The translations under genes were made by a program, and so were the position numbers. A DNA stretch of 19,466 nt from Phycisphaerales bacterium UBA2396 (lineage in GTDB: Bacteria > Planctomycetota > Phycisphaerae > Phycisphaerales > UBA1924): positions 1-19,466 of the forward strand of contig DDSG01000064.1 of NCBI GenBank assembly GCA_002343325.1, given 5' to 3'. Positions 7,650-14,702 of the stretch are shown one piece after another; within the stretch, counting starts at the first letter, position 1; every line of letters begins with the position of its first letter. Under the pieces are notes generated by a model. It ran no database searches, was not told the DNA's origin, and saw only the letters and a list, made by a program, of their open reading frames with translations.

Positions 7650-7655
7650 TACACT
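7650..7655 (+). promoter_or_regulatory. Candidate -10 box (TACACT) for a leaderless ispF transcript
   Basis: TACACT ends 7 bases before the ispF ATG in a C-rich stretch that has no purine-rich ribosome site. A transcript starting about 7 bases after the box would begin at the ATG itself. The -35 region is unremarkable. Confidence 0.35.
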
Positions 7656-7662
7656 CCCCGCC

Positions 7663-8169
7663 ATGGGCAACCCCGGCTCAATCCGCATCGGTCACGGCTG
7701 GGACCTCCACCGCCTTGAGCCCTCCCACGCCGGCAACGCCAAGCCCCTCGTCCTCGGCGGTATCACCATCCCCCACGACCACGCCCCCGTCGCGCATTCC
7801 GACGGCGACGCCCTCCTCCACGCCGTCACCGACGCACTCCTCGGCGCACTCGCCCAGCCCGACATCGGCCAGCTCTTCCCCGACTCGGCCCCGGAGAACA
7901 AGGGACGCGATTCTCGCGACTTCCTCGCCGAGGCACTCCGCCGCGTGCACGCCGAAGGCCTGACGGTCGGCAACCTCGACGCCACGATCATCCTCGAACG
8001 CCCCAAGCTCGCCCCCCACCGCGAAACGATCCGGGCACGCCTCGCCGACCTGCTCGCCGTCGACCTCGACCGTGTGAATGTGAAGGCCAAGACGCACGAG
8101 CGCGTCGATGCGGTCGGCCTCGGCCTGGCCGTCGAGGCCCACGCCGTCGTGCTGCTTGTCCCACGCTGA
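7663..8169 (+). CDS. ispF: 2-C-methyl-D-erythritol 2,4-cyclodiphosphate synthase
   Basis: IspF cyclises CDP-methylerythritol 2-phosphate to methylerythritol cyclodiphosphate, releasing CMP, in the cytoplasmic MEP pathway of isoprenoid synthesis. The 168-residue length is normal (about 160). Motifs in order: RIGHGWDLHRL with metal ligands Asp14 and His16; GGITIPHDHAPVAHSDGDALLHA with His45 and metal ligand His53; DIGQLFPD near 67-74; the Asn-Leu-Asp-Ala-Thr-Ile strand; and VKAKTHERVDAVG in the C-terminal substrate loop. In that last loop the Escherichia coli pattern ATTTEK...GRGEG reads AKTHERVDAVGLGLAV here, so a Thr and the usual Arg seem replaced by His and Leu. The enzyme is homotrimeric in its family. 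The gene stands alone, divergent from the lipoprotein, with no ispD in the window. No ribosome site precedes the ATG. Confidence 0.95.
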   Translation: MGNPGSIRIGHGWDLHRLEPSHAGNAKPLVLGGITIPHDHAPVAHSDGDALLHAVTDALLGALAQPDIGQLFPDSAPENKGRDSRDFLAEALRRVHAEGLTVGNLDATIILERPKLAPHRETIRARLADLLAVDLDRVNVKAKTHERVDAVGLGLAVEAHAVVLLVPR

Positions 8170-8418
8170 CCTCGCCTCCCGCGTCCCCAAAAGCAAGATC
8201 AGCAGCCCCAATGTGCCTCTCTCTCCTCGAGCGGGGCCGGGCTGCTGTCTCGCGTCCGGAACATGAGCCAAGCCCATGCTCCGGTGCCGCATGCTGCGGG
8301 CGGATCAGGCGTTACGGTAACCGCCTCCCCCCGCTGCGCCTAGATCATTCCATGCCCGACGCACGAAAAACTACCGATCAAACACAATACAAATGATTCA
8401 GACGCGAACCCACCAGGG
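8170..8418. other. Intergenic region between convergent ispF and the glycosyltransferase gene
   Basis: No convincing gene is seen in these 249 bases. They hold a 9-bp inverted repeat (CAGCAGCCC at 8200-8208, GGGCTGCTG at 8239-8247) with a 30-base loop, a small palindrome GTTACGGTAAC at 8311-8321, and an AT-rich stretch at about 8365-8400. A short hairpin AACCC-ACCA-GGGTT (8407-8420) overlaps the glycosyltransferase stop codon and could contribute to termination on the minus strand, but no clean T-run follows it. Confidence 0.4.
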
Positions 8419-9906
8419 TTATCGGTCTTCGATGCGCAGCACCACGAACGTGTACTGCCCGCGCGTCCCCTCCGCGACTTGCGTTCCCCGGATTCCGAGG
8501 TGCCTGACCTCGTCCGCAGCCGGGTCCGTCCTCAACACGGCGTACGACCCCGCGGGCACCTCGAACGCCCGCACGGCCGAACTCCGCCACACCGGCCTCA
8601 ACTCCAGCCCCAGCTCCTTCGCTCGGAGCTTGGCATACCACAAGACTTCCGGACGCGCCTCGACAAGCCCATCCGCGTACAGCGTCACCGGTCCCCTGAT
8701 GCCCGCGTCGACCAGCGACTGCGCAAGCATGTACCCGGCCTCTCGACCGCTGCCCCGCTGCCCAGCGCCGCGGCGGAGCGACTCGCTCCAGACCACCGAC
8801 ACCACGCACGACACCACCGCCGCGATCGTGCCGATCCTCACCGCGCCCGCCCTGCTCCCCGAAGCCTGATCACCCGCAAGCCACGCCGACAGCATCGGCC
8901 CAACCAACGGGGCCGCCAGCATCAACGCCGGCATCGCGTACCGCGGGTTCGACACACCCGCCACCACAAAGACCCCCAGCGCCACCAGCACCGAGAAGCC
9001 CAGCACGCGCGCGAATCGCGCAACCTCGGGATCAGCGGGTGAAAGCGGGCGAAAGAGGGCGAGCAGCCCGACCGATGCGGGCGCCGCCGCCCCGATCGCC
9101 GCCAGAGGCAGCAGCGCGATCCCGGGCAGGCGAGACAGCTCCCACAAGAACTCCGACGGGCTCTGCACGACCGCGGGCTCGTCGGGCAGCCGCGACACCA
9201 GCCACCACGCGATCGGCGCGATCAAGAGGCCGATCCCCGCGATGAAGAGCCCGATCCGCCCAGCAGCCCGCCCCCGCCGATCCGACATCGCCAGGCCAAC
9301 AACCACCGCAGCACCGATCACGGGAAGCCCCGCGGGCCCCTTGGCCAGCAGCGACACGCACGCGCCGACCGCGCCCAGGACGAGCATGCCCCACCACCAC
9401 CGAGAAGCCCGGCCTCTGAGCACATCCAACAACGCGAACGAGGCGACCTGCGTGCCCAGCATGAACAGGGGCTCGATCTCCGCGGTTCGCGCGGGCTCGA
9501 CAAACGCTGGCGAAAGAGCCTGCGCCAGGCCAGCCGCCAGCCCGCACCACCACACGGCACGAAACCATCGCCGCGCGAACCACCACGCCGCCAACACCGA
9601 CAGCGTGGCCGACAACGCCGACACCGATCGCGCCGCGAACTCCGTCTCCCCGAGCACCCACGACGCCGCCGCCACCGCCCACGGCATGCCCGGCGGCTTG
9701 CGAAGATAAACCTGCTCGAACAGGCGCGTCACTGACGCATCGCCGCGCTCGAGCATCTCCCACCCGGGAATCGCCCGGTGCCCCTCGGTCATCGACAGCC
9801 CGGCCCCGCCCAGCCCGATCCAGTAGAGACACAGGCACAGCGCGAGCAGCAACGCCGCCTGCGCCGCGGCCGACCCAGCAAGAACTTCGCGAATCGATCC
9901 ACGCAC
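8419..9906 (-). CDS. ArnT/PMT-type (family 39-like) integral membrane glycosyltransferase
   Basis: About 495 residues from the GTG at 9906, with about ten hydrophobic helices across the first 370 residues and a soluble C-terminal domain of about 120. The first extracytoplasmic loop carries the family signature: acidic EGHR at about 41-44, GWEMLERGD at about 48-56 and RKPPG at about 69-73. This corresponds to the D/E-x-x-R...KPP loop of ArnT, PMT and related enzymes that move sugars from polyprenyl-phosphate donors to lipids or proteins outside the cytoplasmic membrane. The acceptor is unknown. Start choice: no ATG is available. GTG 9906 begins 5 bases after the stop of the upstream phosphatase gene, while a longer frame to 10002 would overlap that gene by about 90 bases. 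Translation is probably coupled to the phosphatase. Glycosylation of exported proteins is one possible role. Confidence 0.85.
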   Translation of the reverse strand: MRGSIREVLAGSAAAQAALLLALCLCLYWIGLGGAGLSMTEGHRAIPGWEMLERGDASVTRLFEQVYLRKPPGMPWAVAAASWVLGETEFAARSVSALSATLSVLAAWWFARRWFRAVWWCGLAAGLAQALSPAFVEPARTAEIEPLFMLGTQVASFALLDVLRGRASRWWWGMLVLGAVGACVSLLAKGPAGLPVIGAAVVVGLAMSDRRGRAAGRIGLFIAGIGLLIAPIAWWLVSRLPDEPAVVQSPSEFLWELSRLPGIALLPLAAIGAAAPASVGLLALFRPLSPADPEVARFARVLGFSVLVALGVFVVAGVSNPRYAMPALMLAAPLVGPMLSAWLAGDQASGSRAGAVRIGTIAAVVSCVVSVVWSESLRRGAGQRGSGREAGYMLAQSLVDAGIRGPVTLYADGLVEARPEVLWYAKLRAKELGLELRPVWRSSAVRAFEVPAGSYAVLRTDPAADEVRHLGIRGTQVAEGTRGQYTFVVLRIEDR

Positions 9907-9911
9907 GGCGT

Positions 9912-10544
9912 TCAACGATCGAGCGAGTGATCGGCGCCCTCGGGCGCCACATACGGAATCCGCCGGCCCGTGCGCACCGCCTCGGCGATCTGCGACGACC
10001 ACTGATCGAACATCCCCTTCACGTGCGGGTTGTCCGATGGATCATGATCAAATCGCTCGGCCTCGCGCATCGCACGCTCGAACCCCTGCCCTTCGAAGAG
10101 GGTGCGATACAGGATGACGGCGCATCCCGTGCGCTCCGTGCCCGCCGCGCAGTGCACGAGCACCGGCTGCTTCGACGGATCCGTCATGATGCGCAGCGCC
10201 TCGACGTATGCGTTGGGGTCCCCGCGGGCATCGCCCTCAAGGAAGAAGCGGTGCCGCTCGACGCCGAGCGCCTCCGCCGTGCGCTGTTCGCGCAGATCCT
10301 CGGGCGAGCCCTTCGGGGCCGCGCCGAAGTCCACGATCGTGCGGATGTTGTACCGCTCGACGACCCGCGCCAACCCGCCCGGGGTCGTCCGGCCTGATCG
10401 GTAGATCCGCCCGTCCACCACGGTCCCGAATCGGCGAGGCTCCAGTTCCGGGGCGATCGAGGCGGCATAGACCACCCCGGCCGCCAAGGCCGCCCCGGCG
10501 ACCAGCGCCGCCGTCGTCGTGCGAGAAATGCCCGATCGCTTCAT
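9912..10544 (-). CDS. Membrane-anchored or exported dual-specificity/tyrosine phosphatase-like protein
   Basis: The 210-residue product has an N-terminal hydrophobic helix (about 10-28, from TTAALVAGAALAAG to YAAS) that acts as a signal anchor or signal peptide. The Cys-based phosphatase motif HCAAGTERTG spans 131-140, with nucleophile Cys132 and phosphate-binding Arg138. Upstream, VDGRIYRSGR and TIVDF (about 43-73) match the start of the DSP fold, with the usual 'surfaced' strand and D-F-G segment. The likely reaction is phosphoester hydrolysis on protein or on a phosphorylated lipid or sugar outside the cytoplasm; the substrate is unknown. It lies immediately upstream of the glycosyltransferase (5-base gap), suggesting a joint role in envelope glycan or polyprenyl-phosphate metabolism. 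The ATG at 10544 has no ribosome site but has TACACT 6 bases upstream. A much longer open frame back to 11225 is antisense to recR and is not used. Confidence 0.85.
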   Translation of the reverse strand: MKRSGISRTTTAALVAGAALAAGVVYAASIAPELEPRRFGTVVDGRIYRSGRTTPGGLARVVERYNIRTIVDFGAAPKGSPEDLREQRTAEALGVERHRFFLEGDARGDPNAYVEALRIMTDPSKQPVLVHCAAGTERTGCAVILYRTLFEGQGFERAMREAERFDHDPSDNPHVKGMFDQWSSQIAEAVRTGRRIPYVAPEGADHSLDR

Positions 10545-10550
10545 CGATGA

Positions 10551-10556
10551 AGTGTA
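10551..10556 (-). promoter_or_regulatory. Candidate -10 box (TACACT) for a leaderless phosphatase transcript
   Basis: On the minus strand TACACT is separated from the phosphatase ATG by six bases (TCATCG), with no Shine-Dalgarno sequence. It is divergent from the recR box at 10598-10603, so the 64-base intergenic region would carry two face-away promoters. Confidence 0.35.
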
Positions 10557-10597
10557 CGCCCGCACCGTGCGCGGGTTGGTCGGATCCTGGGCGGGTG

Positions 10598-10603
10598 TAC
10601 CAT
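10598..10603 (+). promoter_or_regulatory. Candidate -10 box (TACCAT) for a leaderless recR-rpoN transcript
   Basis: TACCAT ends 5 bases before the recR ATG. A TTGGTC hexamer 16 bases further upstream could act as a -35 element. No ribosome binding site lies between the box and the start codon. Confidence 0.35.
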
Positions 10604-10608
10604 TCCCC

Positions 10609-11286
10609 ATGAGCGACCGCGAGCCAAGGGCCAGCGAATCAAAGCGCAAGCCGGCGTATCCCCCGGTGGTCGAACGCCTGATCGAGGAGTTCGCCGGGCT
10701 GCCGGGGATCGGACGCCGCTCGGCCGAGCGGCTGGCGTTCCACGTGCTCAAGAGCGAGGAACGCGCAGCCTTTGCGCTGTCGAAAGCGATCACGGACGTG
10801 AAGAAGTCGATCCGCCACTGCCGCATCTGTTGGAACCTGACTGAGGAGCCGGTGTGCGCGGTGTGCGGGGACGCGGGGCGGGACCGCGGGTCGGTGCTGG
10901 TGGTGGAGCAGCCCAAGGACCTGATCGCGCTGGAGCAGACGGGGATGTACCGCGGGGTGTACCACGTGCTGCTGGGTCGGCTGAGCCCGCTCGAAGGTAT
11001 CGGACCAGAAGAGCTGACGGTGGCGGACCTCCTGCAAAGGGTGGACCATCCGGATTCAAACGCCGGGGGTGTGAAGGTCGAAGAAGTCATCATGGGGATG
11101 AACCCCACGCTGGAAGGGGACGGCACGTCGCTGTACCTGACCGAGCAGTTGCGATCTCGCGGCATCCGGGTGAGCCGGCTGGCGCGGGGGCTGCCCAGCG
11201 GTTCGCAGCTTGAGTATGCGAACAAGGCGGTGCTGGCCGACGCGATCGTGGGCCGGCAGCGAGTGGCGGATCCAGGGACGGGATGA
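10609..11286 (+). CDS. recR: Recombination mediator protein RecR
   Basis: RecR works with RecO (and RecF) to load RecA on gapped single-stranded DNA. The 225-residue sequence shows the family layout: a helix-hairpin-helix at about 30-42 (LPGIGRRSAERLA), a C4 zinc finger with Cys71, Cys74, Cys83 and Cys86 (CRICWNLTEEPVCAVC), and a Toprim domain from about 95 (SVLVVEQPKDLIALEQT). YHVLLGRLSPLEGIGPE, GMNPTLEGDGTSLYL and the C-terminal RLARGLPSGSQLEYAN segment follow. Compared with Escherichia coli it is somewhat longer, with an N-terminal extension of about 14 residues and a short insertion (HPDSNAGG) near 147-154. The ATG at 10609 is preferred over an upstream frame start at 10519 because conserved sequence begins after it. 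It overlaps rpoN by ATGA and is probably co-transcribed. The common dnaX-ybaB-recR neighbourhood is absent. Confidence 0.96.
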   Translation: MSDREPRASESKRKPAYPPVVERLIEEFAGLPGIGRRSAERLAFHVLKSEERAAFALSKAITDVKKSIRHCRICWNLTEEPVCAVCGDAGRDRGSVLVVEQPKDLIALEQTGMYRGVYHVLLGRLSPLEGIGPEELTVADLLQRVDHPDSNAGGVKVEEVIMGMNPTLEGDGTSLYLTEQLRSRGIRVSRLARGLPSGSQLEYANKAVLADAIVGRQRVADPGTG

Positions 11287-12725
11287 TGCGCTTCGAGACG
11301 TCACAATCGATGAAGTTGGGCCAGCAGATGAAGCTGGCGCCGCGCATGATCCAGTCGATGGAGATTCTCCAGATGCCGCTGGCGGAGCTGGAGGAACGGA
11401 TCGAGCAGGAGCTTGAGAACAACCCCACGCTCGAGATCGTCGAGCCCCAGGGCGATGAGGATGGTGAGGCGGTCGGTCGTTCGCTGGACGAACTCCGCGA
11501 TCGGCGTGCGAAGAAGCCGACGGGAGAGCGTGACGCGAAGATGGACGCGATGGCGGCGGCGCCGGCGCGGAGCGAGTCGCTGGTCGAGCAGCTCCAGCAC
11601 CAGTGGTCCTTGGTGGACGTGGACGAGCGGACCGCATCGCTGGGGACGATGCTGCTGTCGTACTTGGACGCCGACGGCTTCCTGAGAACGCCTCTCGAAA
11701 CGATCGCGGAGCGTGCGAACGTGGCGATGGGAACGGGCGGCACGCCGCTGGGCATCGCCGATCTTGAGATGGCGCTCAAGGCGGTGCAGATCTTCCTGGA
11801 GCCGGCGGGTGTGGCGGCGCGGGATGTCCGCGAGTGCCTGCTGCTGCAGCTTGACGCGATGCCCGAGCGGGAGGACGCGCCGGAGGCGGAAGTGATCGCG
11901 GCGGCGAGACGGCTCATCACCGATCACATGGACGACCTGATGAAGAACCGGCTGCCGAGGGTGGCCGAGCGGTCGGGGCTGTCGCTCGCGGAGATCAAGC
12001 GGGCGCTGGAACTGATGAAGCGGCTGAGTCTGGCGCCGGGTCGGCAGCTCGTGGACGATTCGGCGGCGGGGATCGTGCCCGACGCGATCGTCGAGTATGA
12101 CCCCGACCACGACCGGTACATCGCGTACCTCAACGACACGAGGCTGCCGAATCTTCGTGTCAATCAGGAGTACGCGAAGCTGTCGCGCGACAAGAGCGCG
12201 ATGGACCAGCGCGGGCGCGAGTTCATCCGCACGAACCTGAGCAACGCACAGTGGCTTCTGGACGCGGTGAACCAGAGGCGTTCGACGCTGCTGCGCGTGG
12301 TCGAGGCGGTGGTGGAGGCGCAGCGGGACTACTTCGACCTGGGGCCTTCGTCGCTCAAGCCGCTGCCCATGTCGCAGATCGCGGACCAATTGGGCGTGCA
12401 CGTGGCGACGGTGAGCCGGGCGGTGGCGGACAAGTATCTGGCGACGCCGCGGGGCGTGGTGGCGTTGCGGAAGTTTTTCTCGGGTGGGTTGTCGACCAAG
12501 CCCGAGGGGGCGGAGAACGCCGAGGGCGGCGAGGATCTGGCGTGGGAGGCGGTCAAGGCGGCGCTGCGCGAGGTGATCGACGCGGAGGACAAGGGCAAGC
12601 CCCTGTCGGACGATGCGCTGGCGGAGGCGCTCAAGAAGCGCGGGATCGAGATCGCGCGCCGAACGGTCGCGAAGTACCGCGATCAACTGGGCATCCCGCC
12701 CGCGCGGCTGCGCCGGACGTTCTAG
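11283..12725 (+). CDS. rpoN: RNA polymerase sigma-54 factor
   Basis: Sigma-54 directs RNA polymerase to -24/-12 promoters and needs an AAA+ enhancer-binding activator to open DNA. The 480-residue protein has all the family parts: the Gln/Met-rich activator-interaction region I (about 10-50, MKLAPRMIQSMEILQMPL), a short acidic region II, and core-binding domains (about 90-330). The helix-turn-helix reads MSQIADQLGVHVATVSRAV, followed by DKYLATPRGVVALRKFFSGG. The nearly invariant RpoN box ARRTVAKYR lies at 458-466. The gene starts with ATGATG and its first ATG overlaps the recR stop; no strong ribosome site is seen, so coupling is likely. No lptB, hpf or ptsN genes follow, unlike the proteobacterial arrangement. 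I found no convincing sigma-54 promoter in the window. Confidence 0.97.
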   Translation: MMRFETSQSMKLGQQMKLAPRMIQSMEILQMPLAELEERIEQELENNPTLEIVEPQGDEDGEAVGRSLDELRDRRAKKPTGERDAKMDAMAAAPARSESLVEQLQHQWSLVDVDERTASLGTMLLSYLDADGFLRTPLETIAERANVAMGTGGTPLGIADLEMALKAVQIFLEPAGVAARDVRECLLLQLDAMPEREDAPEAEVIAAARRLITDHMDDLMKNRLPRVAERSGLSLAEIKRALELMKRLSLAPGRQLVDDSAAGIVPDAIVEYDPDHDRYIAYLNDTRLPNLRVNQEYAKLSRDKSAMDQRGREFIRTNLSNAQWLLDAVNQRRSTLLRVVEAVVEAQRDYFDLGPSSLKPLPMSQIADQLGVHVATVSRAVADKYLATPRGVVALRKFFSGGLSTKPEGAENAEGGEDLAWEAVKAALREVIDAEDKGKPLSDDALAEALKKRGIEIARRTVAKYRDQLGIPPARLRRTF

Positions 12726-12767
12726 CCGCTCGGAAGACGATCCCCCACAGGGCCACAGAGACCGGCT

Positions 12768-13382
12768 TTAGTTGCCCGGCTTCTCTGGTGCGGCCGCATT
12801 GTCGGCCGGATAGATCTGGTCGAGATTCTCGCGTTTGAGCACGGTTTTGAAACCCTTCTCGAGGAGGTCCCGGGTCATGAGTCTCCGCATGGCGTGCACG
12901 CGGGGCAGCTTCTGCACGACACGGTCCACGCTTGCTTGCGTGATCCACTGGGTGTTGCGAACGATATCCCCGAGCTCGAACACCTCGAGCGTGGACATGG
13001 CAACTCCATATTCGTGTCTCGCGCGAACCTCGCCCCAGATCTCGCGGTTCATCGATCGATCGTAAAGAACGCCGGATGCGAGCACGCCCTCGTACATCAG
13101 GAACCACTGATACTCGTCTTGGTACAGCGGCAGGAGCACCTTGAGCTTGTCGATGGGGGAAGCGCCGGGAGGGAGGCACTTGAACGCTGCGTCGATTCTG
13201 GCACGGTAATCGGCGAGGATCTGATCCGCGCCGGAATCGAGCACGAACTCCTGCGCCTTCTCCGGCGGCACGCCGGGGGGCGGGGCGGAGCATCGCGAAT
13301 CAAGGATGCCAACGCCCAGGGCGCCAGCAACCATCGAAGCGAGCACGATGCAGACAGGCATCCGAAGCATGGGCGAGTTCAT
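12768..13382 (-). CDS. Exported or membrane-anchored protein of unknown function, second gene of a two-gene operon
   Basis: The 204-residue protein starts with a hydrophobic segment at about 8-27 (VCIVLASMVAGALGVGIL), a signal peptide or anchor, then a Cys and a Pro-rich stretch (CSAPPPGVPP). The rest is mostly helical and charged: DQILADYRARIDAAFKCLPP near 54-73, an aromatic YQDEYQWFLMYEG segment near 87-99, and a basic helical C-terminal half. I recognise no family. The ATG overlaps the stop of the upstream lipoprotein gene (ATGA), with GGAGG 7 nt before it, so the two are translationally coupled. Third-position A/T use is higher than in the neighbouring rpoN and ABC permease genes. A lipoprotein reading is weak because the residues before Cys31 (LDSR) do not make a good lipobox. 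Confidence 0.7.
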   Translation of the reverse strand: MNSPMLRMPVCIVLASMVAGALGVGILDSRCSAPPPGVPPEKAQEFVLDSGADQILADYRARIDAAFKCLPPGASPIDKLKVLLPLYQDEYQWFLMYEGVLASGVLYDRSMNREIWGEVRARHEYGVAMSTLEVFELGDIVRNTQWITQASVDRVVQKLPRVHAMRRLMTRDLLEKGFKTVLKRENLDQIYPADNAAAPEKPGN

Positions 13383-14431
13383 GGAACGTCCTCCGCGAAG
13401 AGCCGCAGCCAGAGATCAGAATCGACCGCATCCCACGATCCATCTTCGTTGATATCTGCTTTCGGATCAAGGGCTGCCAAAGCAGCGGCAAACGCCGCAT
13501 AATCCGACGAGTACTGCCTCGCTCCATCACCATTGAAATCAGTGATCAGGAAAGGATCTCGCGAAAAGACCGCAGATGAAGGCTGGTTGGCGGTTAGCAT
13601 GCGGTATGATCCATCGGGGAGCCTCTGGAGCGTCAAACGTAGCCTCGGATATGCGGGAATAACTGCATCCCATCCCTTGACCGACGAAGTACCCTTCACC
13701 AGTACCGTGATGGTTGTCTCCCCGCTCGTGCTCGTCTCGAAGAGATTCCCAGAATCGTTCTCGACAATACCTGTCCACGATGCACCCGAGGAGCCGCTCA
13801 CATCAATCATGCCCGAGTAGATCTTGCCCCGAGGCGTTGCGCCGTTGAGCGTGCCAGAGATGCTGAACTTAGCTGTTGCCGTCCCTGACTGGCTGAATCC
13901 TCGCGTAGGGTCCACGAGCGTGAACGTGCCTTCGAGGCTGAGGTGCCCCGTGTCGACCCCATCCTCAGTGGTGATCCCACGAAGTGTACCGGCAAGATCG
14001 GTCGTCAGACTTCCCTGAGGCAGCCATGGCTTGATCAAGTCGCGAATGATACCCGGGACATTCAGTCGCTCAAGCTGTTCCCGAAGCCACCTCTCATATT
14101 CTTCGCGCGACTTGCGAGCGTTGTCCCATTGCTTGTCGAGCGCTTTGAGCCGAGCGTCACGAATGAGGTTCATCCCATCGTTGTAGAACTTGAGTGCGTC
14201 GTCAATGCATCGAGCACGCGGAGAAAGGACCAAACCAGAAGTGTTGGGCAGTGATTCGCAGAATCGCAGCCACTCATCTCGAGCCTCCCTCAGCCGCTGC
14301 AGCTCTCGGTCGTAGGCATCTTGAATCTCCATGTCCGTTGGAGGCCGCGTCGTCGAACAAGAAGACATTGTAAATCCGGCACCGCACCCAAGAGCAACGA
14401 TAACGACTCTCAAGCTGTTCATTGACTTCAT
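13379..14431 (-). CDS. Lipoprotein with helical N-terminal region and C-terminal dockerin/EF-hand-like repeats, function unknown
   Basis: The ATG at 14431 has AAAAGGA 9 nt upstream and opens a lipoprotein signal (MKSMNSLRVVIVALG...) with lipobox MSSC and Cys at 25; an ATG at 14422 is an alternative. Residues about 33-140 form a highly charged helical, coiled-coil-like segment (DAYDRELQRLREARDEWLRF; NARKSREEYERWLREQLERL). Residues about 150-290 are a Gly/Ser/Thr-rich beta region that may form a small barrel or sandwich. The C-terminus carries two calcium-loop-like segments, TDFNGDGARQYSSDYAAF and ADINEDGSWDAVDSDLWLRL, as in dockerin-type secreted proteins. It is translationally coupled to the next gene by ATGA. 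GC content is visibly lower than in the flanking genes (34 of 60 bases counted at 13561-13620), which suggests recent acquisition or relaxed codon bias. I do not recognise the protein. Confidence 0.78.
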   Translation of the reverse strand: MKSMNSLRVVIVALGCGAGFTMSSCSTTRPPTDMEIQDAYDRELQRLREARDEWLRFCESLPNTSGLVLSPRARCIDDALKFYNDGMNLIRDARLKALDKQWDNARKSREEYERWLREQLERLNVPGIIRDLIKPWLPQGSLTTDLAGTLRGITTEDGVDTGHLSLEGTFTLVDPTRGFSQSGTATAKFSISGTLNGATPRGKIYSGMIDVSGSSGASWTGIVENDSGNLFETSTSGETTITVLVKGTSSVKGWDAVIPAYPRLRLTLQRLPDGSYRMLTANQPSSAVFSRDPFLITDFNGDGARQYSSDYAAFAAALAALDPKADINEDGSWDAVDSDLWLRLFAEDVP

Positions 14432-14702
14432 GGTCAGAATTCCTTTTGTTGAATTCGCTACGAATGTCAATTCACCCTAACTGTACTCCCACCCCCCCCC
14501 TATGTGTCAAGCTTGTTGTATCCGACTCGTCGGGAATGACTCTTGAATGCCTTACGGCGCTTGTTTGAACAATGGCACGTTGCACGAGTACCCACGATTG
14601 CCGCTCGGTAGAAGGGCCTTGTGCGAACCGTCACGACATGAGGGATGGTTCGGCTGGCGCGCGTTCAACTTCGAGTCTGGAAGAACGCCATGAGTGTGCA
14701 GC
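14432..14702. other. Intergenic region upstream of the lipoprotein operon
   Basis: These 271 bases contain the candidate G9-spacer promoter and leader of the operon starting at 14431. Two GAATTC hexamers eight bases apart flank its ribosome site region, and a short inverted repeat TTGTT-TG-AACAA lies at about 14561-14572. The remainder, up to the ABC permease stop, holds no gene I can support and no clear terminator. Confidence 0.4.
14480..14510 (-). promoter_or_regulatory. Candidate promoter with a G9 run in the spacer
   Basis: On the minus strand TTGACA (14510-14505, identical to the -35 consensus) is followed by a 19-base spacer containing nine consecutive G (C at 14492-14500), then TACAGT (14485-14480). 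Transcription would start near 14473, giving a leader of about 40 bases with AAAAGGA before the ATG at 14431. The spacer is two bases longer than ideal, and its length depends on the homopolymer. Confidence 0.45.

Noticed and set aside
8211..8396. Possible 61-residue gene between ispF and the glycosyltransferase
   Set aside because: It has no ribosome site, biased composition and no recognisable domain, and it lies in a convergent intergenic region.
10545..11225. Minus-strand extension of the phosphatase frame across recR
   Set aside because: Phosphatase-like sequence and the signal anchor begin at the ATG at 10544. The extension is antisense to RecR and lacks conserved features.
11301..12686. 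461-residue open frame antisense to rpoN
   Set aside because: It is an Arg/His/Leu-rich shadow produced by high GC, opposite a gene with full sigma-54 motifs.
12726..12767. Terminator between rpoN and the convergent exported-protein gene
   Set aside because: The CCGGC copies here are direct, not inverted, repeats, and I see no stable stem or T-run.
14573..14584. TGGCACGTTGCA, resembling a sigma-54 -24/-12 promoter
   Set aside because: The spacing between the GG and GC elements is about four bases too short, and it points toward the 3' end of the convergent ABC permease gene, not to a start.
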